DNA of 64,000 nucleotides from Pseudomonas fluorescens Q2-87. Lineage in GTDB: Bacteria; Pseudomonadota; Gammaproteobacteria; Pseudomonadales; Pseudomonadaceae. Below the pieces are notes generated by a model. That model had not been told where the DNA came from. It was given only the letters and a program-made list of their open reading frames with translations, and searched no databases. Where the stretch lies: contig NZ_CM001558.1 of the NCBI RefSeq assembly GCF_000281895.1, forward strand, positions 3,848,556 through 3,912,555. The letters run 5' to 3'. Below, piece after piece: positions 44,914-53,846 of this stretch; position 1 is the first letter of the stretch, and the number at the start of each line of letters is the position of its first letter. Position numbers and translations under genes: made by a program.

Positions 44914-45662
44914 TCAGCATGCCCCCCAGCGAACATGACCTGCACGCCTACGTCGATCGCCAACTGAGCGAAGCCGACCAGCGCCAGGTGGAGACCTACC
45001 TCGCCAACCAGCCTGACATCGCCGCCCAGGTCCGCGCCTGGCAACAGGACGCGCAACACCTGCGCACGGCCCTCAGTGGCGCCTTGCAGCAGCCAGCCAA
45101 TCCGGACCTCGACCCGGCGATGATTCGCCAGCGTCTGAAACACCGATCCCGTCGCTACCTGGCCAACGTTGCCCTGTTGCTGCTGGCGATCGGCATGGGC
45201 GGGTTCAGCGGCTGGCAGGCTCGCGAGATGACCCTGCTCAGCGCGGCGGCGCCCATGGCCGATGCCCTCCAGGCGTATCGGTTATTCGCCCAGCAAGGCA
45301 TCCTCGCGGCCGATTACCAAACCGATGACGAGGGCAGCATGCAGGGCTGGCTCGACCGCTACTTCACCCAGGCCAACCGACTGCCGGACCTTTCGGGCGC
45401 AGGGTTCAAGCCGGTCAGCGGCCGGTTGCTCAGCACCGAGCAAGGCGCGGCGGCGATGGTGGTTTATCAAGACGCCAGCGGCCAGAAGATCAGTTTCTAT
45501 GTGCGCCCGCCGGGTCCGAAGAACTTCCTGCTGCCCCGGGGCAGTCGCCGCGACGGCGACCTGCAGGCCGAGTATTGGTCAGGGCCGGGGTATAACTATG
45601 CGATGGTCATACCCAGTGACACGCCGACGGTGCAGAGGCTCAAGCAAACCCTGGACTTCTGA
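44910..45662 (+). CDS. Anti-sigma factor
   Basis: A 250-residue membrane protein: a cytosolic N-terminal domain with the ASD-like opening LHAYVDRQLSEADQRQVETYLANQP (residues 9-33 region; family of RsgI/ChrR-type anti-sigma), one transmembrane segment at about 82-100 (NVALLLLAIGMGGFSGW) and a periplasmic sensor domain. No zinc-binding H-x3-C-x2-C (ZAS) motif is visible, so it is not a redox-zinc type. It should hold the sigma factor at the membrane until a signal is sensed. ATG overlaps the sigma stop. Confidence 0.88.
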   Translation: MISMPPSEHDLHAYVDRQLSEADQRQVETYLANQPDIAAQVRAWQQDAQHLRTALSGALQQPANPDLDPAMIRQRLKHRSRRYLANVALLLLAIGMGGFSGWQAREMTLLSAAAPMADALQAYRLFAQQGILAADYQTDDEGSMQGWLDRYFTQANRLPDLSGAGFKPVSGRLLSTEQGAAAMVVYQDASGQKISFYVRPPGPKNFLLPRGSRRDGDLQAEYWSGPGYNYAMVIPSDTPTVQRLKQTLDF

Positions 45663-45678
45663 TTACCATCGCCCCTTT

Positions 45679-45769
45679 GTGGGAGCGGGCTTGCTCGCGA
45701 AGGCGACGGCACATCCAACATTGACGTCGTCTGATACACCGCTTTCGCGAGCAAGCCCGCTCCCACAGG
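45679..45769. repeat. REPIN
   Basis: TGTGGGAGCGGGCTTGCTCG (45679-45698) with CGAA, facing TTTCGCGAGCAAGCCCGCTC (45743-45762). Between convergent anti-sigma and IclR genes. Confidence 0.88.
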
Positions 45770-45795
45770 GGACGGTGGTGTTCTTGAGAAGATGC

Positions 45796-46632
45796 TCACC
45801 CCTGCCCAAACACCTGCGAAGGCCTGCGCAACAAGGGGTCGAACGGGTTGATTCGTGGTCCGATCAAGGCTGCCTCGCGCTTGAGCATTTCGACCACCGT
45901 CGGCAGGCGATCAGGGCCCAATCGGTCGCTCACCGTGGCCACGCTCAACGCCGCCACGGCCCGGCCTCCACGGTCGAGAATCGGCACGGCCACCCCGGCC
46001 ATGCCTTGCAAGACGCCGGTGTTGCGCCCGGCGTAGCCCAGGCTGCGCACGTTCTCCACTTCCGAGCGCAGGAAGACTTCGTCGTACAAATGAAAATCCT
46101 TGAGCCGCGGCAAATTGTATTGAATCACGGTGTCGCGCTCTTCTTCCGGCAGGAACGCCAGGATGGCCAAACTGCCCTGTCCGACGCCTAACGCCACCCG
46201 ACCGCCGATATCACCGGTGAACGTGCGGATCGGGAATGGCCCTTCGCTGCGATCCAGGCAAATGGCGTCGAAGCCACTGCGCGCCAGCAAAAACAGCGAG
46301 TCCCCCAGGGAAGCCGACAGCCGCAGCATGGCCGGGCGCACCAGTTCGCGCAGGTTGCCGGTGTTGCCGGCTCGGGCAGCGAGGGCGAAGAAGTCCAGGC
46401 TCAGGCGATAGCGCTTGCTGCGCGCGTCCTGCTCGACCATGCCCTCGTCCATCAGGCTGCGCAGCAAACGATGCGTGGTCGGCTGGGACAGCCCGATGCG
46501 CTGGGCCAGCTGTGTCACCCGTTCGCCGCCCTCAGCGGTCTCACTCAGGCTGCGTAGCACGGCAAACAACCTGGAGACGGCGCCGACGCCGACTTCGTTT
46601 TTTCCGTTATTCCGATCAGTGGAATCTGGCAT
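45796..46632 (-). CDS. IclR-family transcriptional regulator
   Basis: A 278-residue regulator: winged helix-turn-helix at about 18-75 (RVTQLAQRIGLSQPTTHRLLRSL), then the IclR effector domain with SLGDSLFLLARSGFDAICLDRSEG and GRVALGVGQGSLAILAFLPEEE. Effector domains of this family bind organic acids or amino acids. The ATG at 46632 is chosen; an in-frame ATG at 46644 adds four residues, and neither has a strong ribosome-binding site. Divergent from the ABC importer/dehydrogenase operon, which is its inferred target. Confidence 0.88.
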   Translation of the reverse strand: MPDSTDRNNGKNEVGVGAVSRLFAVLRSLSETAEGGERVTQLAQRIGLSQPTTHRLLRSLMDEGMVEQDARSKRYRLSLDFFALAARAGNTGNLRELVRPAMLRLSASLGDSLFLLARSGFDAICLDRSEGPFPIRTFTGDIGGRVALGVGQGSLAILAFLPEEERDTVIQYNLPRLKDFHLYDEVFLRSEVENVRSLGYAGRNTGVLQGMAGVAVPILDRGGRAVAALSVATVSDRLGPDRLPTVVEMLKREAALIGPRINPFDPLLRRPSQVFGQG

Positions 46633-46656
46633 GGTATTTCTCATTATTAAATTTAC

Positions 46657-46704
46657 TCACTGAATGAAACTGAAAATAGTCATCGATTCAGTGAAATAGT
46701 CCAT
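46657..46704. promoter_or_regulatory. Inverted and direct repeats, IclR operator candidate
   Basis: TCACTGAAT (46657-46665) faces ATTCAGTGA (46686-46694). Within and next to it TGAAAATAGTC and GTGAAATAGTC form a direct repeat. It lies in the divergent IclR/ABC promoter gap, 25-72 nt from the regulator start. Confidence 0.6.
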
Positions 46705-46877
46705 TGAGCCCATCCTATTCTTCGTCCTACTCTGCGTCCATACAGGGGCGATTCGAACAACAGCGGCAGCCGACTCAAGGTCGAGCGCCAACGCACCCCG
46801 CAGCACCCTTTCGTATCTGCCCATACAAAAAAGCGCGCCTTGCGGCGACGCATAACAATTTCAGGTGGAGCGCAGCG

Positions 46878-47903
46878 ATGGCTTTCATGCAACTTGAAGG
46901 ACTTGGCAAACGTTACGGCGATATCGACGCCGTGGTTGCCACCGACCTCTCGGTGGAGAAAGGCGAATTTGTCTCACTGCTGGGGCCTTCCGGCTGCGGC
47001 AAGACCACAACCCTGCAAATGATCGCCGGCTTCGTCGAAGCCAGCAGCGGGCGCATTCTGCTGGATGGTCGCGACATTACCCACGCCAAGCCCGCCAGCC
47101 GAGGCCTGGGCGTGGTGTTCCAGAGTTACGCACTGTTCCCCCACATGACGGTCAGGGACAACGTTGCCTTTGGCCTGCGCATGCGCAAAGTGGCCAGCGC
47201 CGAACTGCAACAACGGGTGGACCGAGTGTTGAAGCTGGTGCGCCTGGACCAGCATGCCGAACGCTACCCACGGGAACTCTCCGGCGGCCAGCGCCAACGC
47301 GTGGCCCTGGCCCGGGCGCTGGTGATCGAGCCGCCAGTGCTGCTGCTCGACGAGCCGCTGTCCAACCTCGACGCCAACCTGCGCGAGGAGATGCAGTACG
47401 AAATCCGCCGCATCCAGCGCGAGGTCGGCATCACCACGCTGATGGTGACCCATGACCAGGCCGAAGCGCTGTCCATCAGTGATCGCGTCGTGGTGATGCA
47501 GGCCGGACGCATCACCCAGATCGACGCCCCCTACACACTTTACGAACACCCACGCACCGAATTCATTTCCGGCTTCGTCGGCAAGGCCAATCTGCTGCCT
47601 GGCGTGCGTGACAGTGCAGGCGTGGTTCAGGTTTGCAGCGAGGGCAACGCCGACCTGACCCTGAGCTTGCGCCCGGAAAAAATCGACCTGCTGGCGTCCG
47701 GCTCAGGCCATCTGCAAGGCACCATCGTCAGCCGCTTCTTTCTTGGCAGCCAATGGCTCTACGGCGTCTCGACTCCGCTGGGCGAACTCTGCGTGGTGCG
47801 GCGCAACGACGGTTCCGCGCCCATGAACGAGGGCACCGTCGTGGGCCTGGATTGGGACCCCGCATTGCTGCGGGTACTGAGCGTGGACGAGGTGTCGGCA
47901 TGA
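46878..47903 (+). CDS. ABC transporter ATP-binding protein (polyamine/opine-type, PotA-like)
   Basis: A 341-residue ATPase: Walker A GPSGCGKTTT at 36-45, Q-loop FQSYALFPHM, signature LSGGQRQRVALARAL at about 134-148, Walker B VLLLDEPLSNLDANL at about 155-169, and H-loop MVTHDQAEA. A C-terminal TOBE-like regulatory domain starts near 245. The whole matches the PotA/FbpC group. Drives uptake through the two permeases that follow. The stop overlaps the first permease (ATGA). Confidence 0.92.
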   Translation: MAFMQLEGLGKRYGDIDAVVATDLSVEKGEFVSLLGPSGCGKTTTLQMIAGFVEASSGRILLDGRDITHAKPASRGLGVVFQSYALFPHMTVRDNVAFGLRMRKVASAELQQRVDRVLKLVRLDQHAERYPRELSGGQRQRVALARALVIEPPVLLLDEPLSNLDANLREEMQYEIRRIQREVGITTLMVTHDQAEALSISDRVVVMQAGRITQIDAPYTLYEHPRTEFISGFVGKANLLPGVRDSAGVVQVCSEGNADLTLSLRPEKIDLLASGSGHLQGTIVSRFFLGSQWLYGVSTPLGELCVVRRNDGSAPMNEGTVVGLDWDPALLRVLSVDEVSA

Positions 47904-48769
47904 AACTGCTCGATGCCGTGCGCCGGGGACGCCAAGGCTACTTGCTGTCGGCACCAGCCCTGGCCTTGTACCTGGGCCTGCTGGTCATTCCCCTGGGCCT
48001 GACGCTGGTGCTGTCGTTCAACGTCTTCGACTACAGCTCGGGCATCGATGGCGGCGCCTACACCTTCGACCACTACACCAGCCTGCTGGGCGATCCGTAC
48101 TTCTACGAGATCTTCCTGCGCACATTCTGGATCAGTGCCCTGACCACCATTCTCTGTGTGCTGATCGGCGTGCCAGAGGCGTACATCCTTAGCCGCATGG
48201 GCGCACCATGGCGTTCGATTTTCCTGATCCTGATCCTCACCCCGCTGCTGATTTCAGTGGTGGTGCGGGCGTTCGGCTGGAGCCTGCTGCTCGGCGCCGA
48301 CGGCTTGGTCAACCAAGCCCTGCAAGCCTTCGGCGGTTCGCCGATGAAGCTGCTCTATACGCCATTCGCCGTGGTCATCGCCCTGGTCCATGTGATGTTG
48401 CCGTTCATGATCATCCCGGTCTGGACTTCGTTGCAGAAACTCGACCCCGCCGCCGAACAGGCCGCCCTGTCTTTGGGGGCCAGCCAGTTCACGGTAATCC
48501 GCAAGGTGGTGCTGCCGCAGATCATGCCCGGCGTGCTGTCGGGCACGCTGATTGTGTTCGGCCTCGCCGCCAGTTCCTTCGCCATTCCCGGCCTGCTCGG
48601 CGGACGCCGCCTGAAGATGGTCGCCACGCTGATCTACGACCAGTACCTGTCGGAGCTGAACTGGCCGATGGGCGCGGCCATTGCCGTCGCGCTGCTGCTG
48701 CTCAACCTGCTGATCATGCTGTCGTGGAACCGGATGATCGAAGGCCGCTACAAGAAGTCATTGGGGTAA
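47900..48769 (+). CDS. ABC transporter permease (PotB-like)
   Basis: A 289-residue inner-membrane protein with six hydrophobic segments, starting MKLLDAVRRGRQGYLLSAPALALYL. The coupling-helix (EAA) motif EQAALSLGASQFTVIRKVVLPQIMPG lies near 185-215 and docks on the ATPase. Pairs with the next permease to form the channel. The start overlaps the ATPase stop. Confidence 0.92.
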   Translation: MKLLDAVRRGRQGYLLSAPALALYLGLLVIPLGLTLVLSFNVFDYSSGIDGGAYTFDHYTSLLGDPYFYEIFLRTFWISALTTILCVLIGVPEAYILSRMGAPWRSIFLILILTPLLISVVVRAFGWSLLLGADGLVNQALQAFGGSPMKLLYTPFAVVIALVHVMLPFMIIPVWTSLQKLDPAAEQAALSLGASQFTVIRKVVLPQIMPGVLSGTLIVFGLAASSFAIPGLLGGRRLKMVATLIYDQYLSELNWPMGAAIAVALLLLNLLIMLSWNRMIEGRYKKSLG

Positions 48770-48775
48770 TCAATC

Positions 48776-49570
48776 ATGTCCAGGAACGGTCCTTTCGCCC
48801 TGTTGTTTCATACCCTGGTGGTGGTGTTCATGCTGGCGCCGCTGGTGGTGGTCTGCCTGGTTGCCTTCACCCCGGAAAATACCCTGAGCCTGCCGACCAC
48901 AGAGTTTTCCCTGCGCTGGTTTCGGGCGGTGTTCGAGCGTGCGGACTTCATCGATGCGTTCTACAACAGCCTGATCCTCGCCTTCAGTGCGGCCTCGCTG
49001 GCGACGTTGATCGCGGTGCCGGCAGCGCTGGCGATCACCCGGCTCGAGTTTCCCGGCCGGGACTTTTTCAACGGCCTGTTCCTCTCACCGATCATCATTC
49101 CGCATCTGGTATTGGGGGTGGCGCTGCTGCGCCTGTTTGCGCTGATGGGCGTGAACGGCAGCTTCGCCTGGCTGATTTTCGCCCATGTGCTGGTGATCAC
49201 ACCTTATGTACTGCGCCTGGTGCTTGCCTCGGCCATCGGCCTGGACCGCAGTGCCGAGCAAGCCGCGCAGTCGTTGGGGGCCGGACGTTTCACGCTGTTC
49301 CGGCAAATCACCCTGCCGATGATCCTGCCGGGGGTGGCCGGGGGCTGGCTGCTGGCGTTCATCAACAGTTTCGATGAGGTCACGTTGTCGATTTTCGTCA
49401 CTTCGCCGGCCACGCAAACCTTGCCGGTGCGCATGTATGTGTACGCCACCGAATCCATCGATCCGATGATGGCGGCGGTGTCGGCGCTGGTCATTGCGCT
49501 CACTGCGCTGACCATGATTCTGCTCGACCGGGTCTATGGCCTGGATCGGGTCCTGGTAGGAAAACAATGA
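48776..49570 (+). CDS. ABC transporter permease (PotC-like)
   Basis: A 264-residue inner-membrane protein with six hydrophobic segments and the coupling motif EQAAQSLGAGRFTLFRQITLPMILPG near 160-190. Six nt after the first permease. Together with PotA- and PotF-like proteins it completes a polyamine-type importer whose real substrate here may be an opine, polyamine or amino acid. Confidence 0.92.
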   Translation: MSRNGPFALLFHTLVVVFMLAPLVVVCLVAFTPENTLSLPTTEFSLRWFRAVFERADFIDAFYNSLILAFSAASLATLIAVPAALAITRLEFPGRDFFNGLFLSPIIIPHLVLGVALLRLFALMGVNGSFAWLIFAHVLVITPYVLRLVLASAIGLDRSAEQAAQSLGAGRFTLFRQITLPMILPGVAGGWLLAFINSFDEVTLSIFVTSPATQTLPVRMYVYATESIDPMMAAVSALVIALTALTMILLDRVYGLDRVLVGKQ

Positions 49571-49577
49571 GGGCGCC

Positions 49578-49868
49578 ATGGCTCTGCTGAAACGACTGGC
49601 CGAAGGCGACCGCCCGGCCCTGGACTTTACCCTCGACGGCAAACCGGCCATCGGCATGCTGGGCGACACGCTGTTGACCGCCGTGCTGACCTGCAGCGAA
49701 CACCTGCGCGGCAGCGACTTCAGCGCCGAGCCCCGGGCCGGTTTTTGCTTGATGGGCGCCTGTCAGGATTGCTGGGTGCGCCTGGGCGACGGTCGCCGCG
49801 TACGCGCCTGCTCGACCCTGCTCGAAGCTGGGCAGCAAGTCATTCGTGAGCCGGGGCGCCACGTATGA
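49578..49868 (+). CDS. (2Fe-2S) subunit of a heterotrimeric dehydrogenase (HcnA/OoxC-like)
   Basis: A 96-residue ferredoxin-like subunit: GFCLMGACQDCWVRL at about 55-69 and RACST near 77 supply the four cysteines of a 2Fe-2S cluster. Such small subunits work with two FAD proteins in hydrogen cyanide synthase, opine oxidase and D-hydroxyproline dehydrogenase. The two FAD proteins follow. A REPIN lies between it and the second subunit. Confidence 0.85.
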   Translation: MALLKRLAEGDRPALDFTLDGKPAIGMLGDTLLTAVLTCSEHLRGSDFSAEPRAGFCLMGACQDCWVRLGDGRRVRACSTLLEAGQQVIREPGRHV

Positions 49869-49881
49869 ACGGCGCGGACCT

Positions 49882-49977
49882 CATCGCGAGCAAGCTCGCT
49901 CACACAGTCCTGCCGCGCACAGGAAATCCATGTCCACCACAAATCAAATGTGGCGGCGAGCTTGCTCGCGAAAGCGC
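49882..49977. repeat. REPIN inside the dehydrogenase operon
   Basis: ATCGCGAGCAAGCTCGCT (49883-49900) faces TGTGGCGGCGAGCTTGCTCG (about 49949-49968), which continues CGAA. It fills most of the 154-nt gap between the 2Fe-2S and FAD-subunit genes. Confidence 0.85.
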
Positions 49978-50022
49978 CTTCGACGACAGCACCGATCCCT
50001 CGGAACTGCCAGTGAGGTGGCC

Positions 50023-51378
50023 ATGAAACCCGTCGTCATCATCGGCGCCGGCCCGGCCGGCATTCGTGCCGCGCAGACGCTGGTCGCCCATGGCATTTAC
50101 CCTGTCCTGCTGGATGAGGCCAGTCGCGGCGGTGGGCAGATTTATCGGCAGCAGCCGGCCAATTTCAAGCGCTCCCCAGCCAAGCTTTATGGCTTGGAAG
50201 CGCACAAGGCCAGCGCGATTCACCGGACCTTGGAAAAGCTGCGCGAACAGCTTGATTACCGTCCCGACACCTTGGTGTGGAACGCCGAGTCGGGCCTGCT
50301 GGATACGTTGCGAGCAGGCCGCGCCGAGCGCATCGAGTACGCCAGCGTGATCGTTGCCACTGGCGCCACCGACCGGATCCTGCCCGTGCCAGGATGGACG
50401 CTGCCCGGGGTATACAGCCTGGGCGCGGCGCAGATCGCCTTGAAGTTCCAGGGCTGCGCCATCGGTGAACGGGTCGTGTTCGCAGGCAGCGGTCCGTTGC
50501 TGTACCTGGTCGCCTATCAATACGCCAAGGCCGGCGCCAACGTAGTCGCCGTGCTCGACAGCTCCCCGCTCAGCGCCCAGGTCCGCGCCCTGCCCGGCTT
50601 GCTGGCGCAACCGGCCACCCTCGCCAAAGGACTCTACTATCGCGTCTGGCTGACCGCCCATGGTATCAGCGTGCATCAAGGCGCGAGCCTGTCGCGCCTG
50701 GACGGAGAGCGCCGGGTGCAGTCGCTGAAATGGCGCAACGCCAAGGGCGAACATGCCCTCGACTGCGACGCAGTGGCCTTCGCTCACGGCTTGCGCAGCG
50801 AAACCCAACTGGCCGACCTTCTGGGCTGCGAATTCTCCTGGAATGCCCTCAACCGCGCCTGGCTGCCACAACGGGATCGCGCCGGGCGCAGCAGCGTGCC
50901 GGGGGTCTACCTGGCCGGTGATGGCGCTGGAATCATGGGCGCCGACGCGGCCGAAATGGCCGGTGAACGGGCCGCCCTGGCCTTGCTCGAAGACATGGGG
51001 TACCTGACCGACTCGCAGCGTTGCGGCCAACTGGAGCAATCGCTGGAGCGCATCGGCGATTTCCGACAGGGCCTGGAGCGTGCGTTTGCCTTTCCAGACA
51101 ATTGGGCCGCCAACGTTGCCGATAACGTGTTGATTTGCCGTTGCGAGGAAGTCAGCGCCGGCGACATCCGCCAGGTCGTTGGCGAAGGTCATTGGGAAAT
51201 CAACCGGGTCAAGGCCCATTGCCGGGTCGGCATGGGCCGCTGCCAAGGGCGGATGTGCGGCGCTGCGGCGGCGGAAATCATTGCCCAGGAAAGTGGCCGG
51301 CCCATCGCCAATATCGGTCGCTTGCGTGCCCAAGCGCCGATCAAGCCCGTGCCGTTCGGCCTGGAGGTCGAGCCATGA
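50023..51378 (+). CDS. FAD/NAD(P)-binding alpha subunit of the dehydrogenase (HcnB/OoxA-like)
   Basis: A 451-residue flavoprotein: N-terminal dinucleotide-binding VVIIGAGPAGIRAAQ (residues 4-18), a second pyridine-nucleotide-like region, the GDGAGIMGADAAEMAGERAA segment, and a C-terminal cysteine module (RCEEVSAGDIRQ ... KAHCRVGMGRCQGRMCG) that binds an iron-sulfur cluster. This is the HcnB/OoxA arrangement, as in PA1266-type D-hydroxyproline dehydrogenase. ATG at 50023; the in-frame text upstream comes from the REPIN. Overlaps the next gene. Confidence 0.88.
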   Translation: MKPVVIIGAGPAGIRAAQTLVAHGIYPVLLDEASRGGGQIYRQQPANFKRSPAKLYGLEAHKASAIHRTLEKLREQLDYRPDTLVWNAESGLLDTLRAGRAERIEYASVIVATGATDRILPVPGWTLPGVYSLGAAQIALKFQGCAIGERVVFAGSGPLLYLVAYQYAKAGANVVAVLDSSPLSAQVRALPGLLAQPATLAKGLYYRVWLTAHGISVHQGASLSRLDGERRVQSLKWRNAKGEHALDCDAVAFAHGLRSETQLADLLGCEFSWNALNRAWLPQRDRAGRSSVPGVYLAGDGAGIMGADAAEMAGERAALALLEDMGYLTDSQRCGQLEQSLERIGDFRQGLERAFAFPDNWAANVADNVLICRCEEVSAGDIRQVVGEGHWEINRVKAHCRVGMGRCQGRMCGAAAAEIIAQESGRPIANIGRLRAQAPIKPVPFGLEVEP

Positions 51379-52490
51379 TCGAAGTGGACGTGGTGATCAT
51401 CGGCGGCGGCATTGTCGGCGCCTCGGCGGCGTTGTTCCTGAGCCAGGCCGGACGCCGGGTGGCGCTGCTCGAGCGGGACTTTTGCGGCTCGCATTCCAGC
51501 GGCGTCAACTACGGCGGCGTGCGCCGTCAGGGCCGGCCGTTGTCACAGTTGCCCTTGTCGCAACGGGCCCATGAAATCTGGAGCCAGTTACCCCAACTGA
51601 TCGGCATCGACGGTGAATACCAACGCAGCGGTCATCTGAAGCTGGCCCGTAGCGCTGGGGACCTGCAAGCGCTGCACGACTACGCCGCTGCCAGCCAGGG
51701 CTTTGGCCTCGATCTGCAACTGCTCGATCGAGAAGCGTTGCGCGCACGGTTTCCGTGGGTCGGCGCCGTGGCGGTCGGGGCATCGTTGTGCCCGGACGAC
51801 GGCCACGCCAACCCACGGCTGGTATCGCCGGCCTTTGCCCAGGCAGCCCGCCGGCATGGCGCACAGGTTCGCGAACAATGCGCTGTCAGCGTCGTGGAGC
51901 ATGACGGCCAACGCTTTGATGTTCGCACCAAAACCGGTCTGGCATTGCGCGCACCCTGGCTGCTGAACTGTGCCGGGGCCTGGGCGAGCCAGTTCGCCGC
52001 GCAGTTCGGGGAAGCGGTGCCGATGCACGCCGGGCATCCGGCGATGTTGGTCACCGAACCGTTGCCGTTGGTGATGAACGCCAGCACCGGCGTGGAGGGC
52101 GGCGGCATCTATGCCCGTCAAGTCGCGCGGGGCAACTGCGTTTTGGGGGGCGGCCAGGGTTTTGCCCTGGACGAAGCACGCGCCCGTCCCGGCCAGAACG
52201 CGGTAATCGAAATCCTGCGCCAGGCGGTCGAGCTGTACCCGTTCCTGGAAGGCGCCCAGGCGATTCGTACCTGGAGCGGCACCGAAGGTTACCTGCCCGA
52301 TCGCCAGCCGGTGATTGGCCACAGCAGCACCCAACCCGGTCTTTTGCATGCGTTCGGTTTTGCCGGCGCAGGCTTCCAGATCGGTCCTGCGGTGGGCCAG
52401 GCGCTCACCGAGATCATCTGTAGCGGCGCCTCAACCACGTCGCTGGATGCGTTTTCAATCACCCGGTTTCACTCCATCTCCGTTGCTTGA
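51375..52490 (+). CDS. FAD-dependent oxidoreductase, beta subunit (HcnC/DadA-like)
   Basis: A 371-residue DAO-family flavoprotein: VVIIGGGIVGASAALFLSQAGRRVALLERD at the start (described in parts; Rossmann GxGxxG at residues 9-14), central substrate domain, and closing TWSGTEGYLPDRQPVIG near 310, typical of DadA/glycine oxidase. It should carry the amino-acid or amine oxidising site, handing electrons to the other two subunits. ATG overlaps the alpha-subunit stop. Confidence 0.88.
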   Translation: MIEVDVVIIGGGIVGASAALFLSQAGRRVALLERDFCGSHSSGVNYGGVRRQGRPLSQLPLSQRAHEIWSQLPQLIGIDGEYQRSGHLKLARSAGDLQALHDYAAASQGFGLDLQLLDREALRARFPWVGAVAVGASLCPDDGHANPRLVSPAFAQAARRHGAQVREQCAVSVVEHDGQRFDVRTKTGLALRAPWLLNCAGAWASQFAAQFGEAVPMHAGHPAMLVTEPLPLVMNASTGVEGGGIYARQVARGNCVLGGGQGFALDEARARPGQNAVIEILRQAVELYPFLEGAQAIRTWSGTEGYLPDRQPVIGHSSTQPGLLHAFGFAGAGFQIGPAVGQALTEIICSGASTTSLDAFSITRFHSISVA

Positions 52491-52507
52491 TGAGGAAGGT
52501 CGCGCCA

Positions 52508-53569
52508 ATGAATAACGTCAAACGCAGTGCATTGTTCGGTTTCTGCTCGCTGGGTTTCTCTTGCCTGGGCGCCCTGCTCCCGGTCACCCAGGCGTTGGCC
52601 GAGCCGACGCTTTACCTGGGCATGAACGGCGGAACCATGGAGCGGCTCTACGCCGACAAAGTCTTGCCGTCCTTCGAAAAAGCCAACAACGTCAAAGTGG
52701 TGATCGTGCCCGGCACCTCCGCCGACATCCTGGCGAAGGTCCAGGCCAGCAAAGGCAATCCGCAGATGCACGTGATGTTCCTCGATGACGGCATCATGTA
52801 CCGCGCCATCGCCATGGGGCTGTGCGACAAGCTCGAGGAAAGCCCGACCCTGGCCCAGATTCCGGCCAAGGGGCGCATCAAGGACCAAGCCGTGGCCGTC
52901 AGCCTCGGGGTGACAGGGCTGGCCTACAACACGCGGTTATTCAAGGAAAAAGGCTGGAATGCGCCAACTTCCTGGATGGACCTGGCCGACCCGCGCTTCA
53001 AGGATAAAGTAGTGTTCCAATCGATGGCGTCGTCCACCTTCGGCCTGCACGGTTTCCTGATGTTCAACCGGATCCAGGGTGGCAGCGAAACCGACGTCGA
53101 GCCGGGCTTCAAGGCGTGGCCGAACACCGTCGGGCGCAACGTGCTGGAATATATCCCGAGCTCGGCGAAGATTTCCGAAATGCTGCAGACCGACGAGGCC
53201 GCGCTCTTCCCGCTGACGCCGACCCAGGTGACCGCGCTCAAGCTCAAGGGCATGCCGGTGGAGTACGCGCAACCCAAGGAAGGCGCCGTGGTGCTCAACG
53301 TGGCCGAATGCGCCATCGCCCAAAACACGCAGCCTGAGCTGGCGCAAAAACTGGCCGCATTCCTGCTGAGCCCCCAAGCCCAGGCCGTCGCTCTGGAGGA
53401 AGGCGACCAGATCCCGTCCAACCCCAACACGCCGACCACCGACAAGACCCGCGGCCAGGTGGAGGCGATGAAGCAATACCTGGAAACGGCGATTGCCGTG
53501 GATTGGGATCAGGTCAACGAACAGCGTCCGGCCTGGAACGCACGGTGGAACCGCAGCATCGAGCGCTAG
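52508..53569 (+). CDS. ABC transporter substrate-binding protein (PotF/PotD-like)
   Basis: A 353-residue periplasmic binding protein: signal peptide 1-31 (...QALA|EP), then the polyamine/iron-type fold: TLYLGMNGGTMERLYADKVLPSFEKANNV, AVAVSLGVTGLAYNTRLFKEKGW and SFLWSSMASST-like SMASSTFGLHGF. Its position at the operon end completes the importer. GAGGAAGG lies 9 nt before the ATG; the frame can be read from 52487 but without a good site. Ligand probably a small basic or amino compound. Confidence 0.88.
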   Translation: MNNVKRSALFGFCSLGFSCLGALLPVTQALAEPTLYLGMNGGTMERLYADKVLPSFEKANNVKVVIVPGTSADILAKVQASKGNPQMHVMFLDDGIMYRAIAMGLCDKLEESPTLAQIPAKGRIKDQAVAVSLGVTGLAYNTRLFKEKGWNAPTSWMDLADPRFKDKVVFQSMASSTFGLHGFLMFNRIQGGSETDVEPGFKAWPNTVGRNVLEYIPSSAKISEMLQTDEAALFPLTPTQVTALKLKGMPVEYAQPKEGAVVLNVAECAIAQNTQPELAQKLAAFLLSPQAQAVALEEGDQIPSNPNTPTTDKTRGQVEAMKQYLETAIAVDWDQVNEQRPAWNARWNRSIER

Positions 53570-53658
53570 AGCATTCAACATCAGCCTGCGCTTTGCCTTT
53601 ATCATGCCAGCCATCTTGGGCTTGATAACTGATGCCAATGAACCGGAATGAGTGACCT

Positions 53659-53788
53659 GTGGCGAGGGAGCTTGCTCCCGCTCGGCGGCGAAGCCGTCGT
53701 GAATGAGTCTACCCGGTCTGACTGAGAGATCGCGGTGCCTGGATCAGGGCTGCTTCGCAGCCCAGCGGGAGCAAACTCCCTCGCCACG
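53659..53788. repeat. REPIN of the GTGGCGAGGGAGC class
   Basis: TGTGGCGAGGGAGCTTGCTC (53659-53678) and GCGGGAGCAAACTCCCTCGC (53765-53784) in inverted orientation, with the CTGCTTCGCAGCCC arm. Confidence 0.85.
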
Positions 53789-53846
53789 AGGCCTGCGGTC
53801 GGCTTCAGGTGTTGCGCCCGCCCCTTGACCAACAGCGAACCCTTTC

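Noticed and set aside
53659..53788. Rho-independent terminator after the binding-protein gene
   Set aside because: The palindromes are REP halves without a U-tract; better described as a REPIN.
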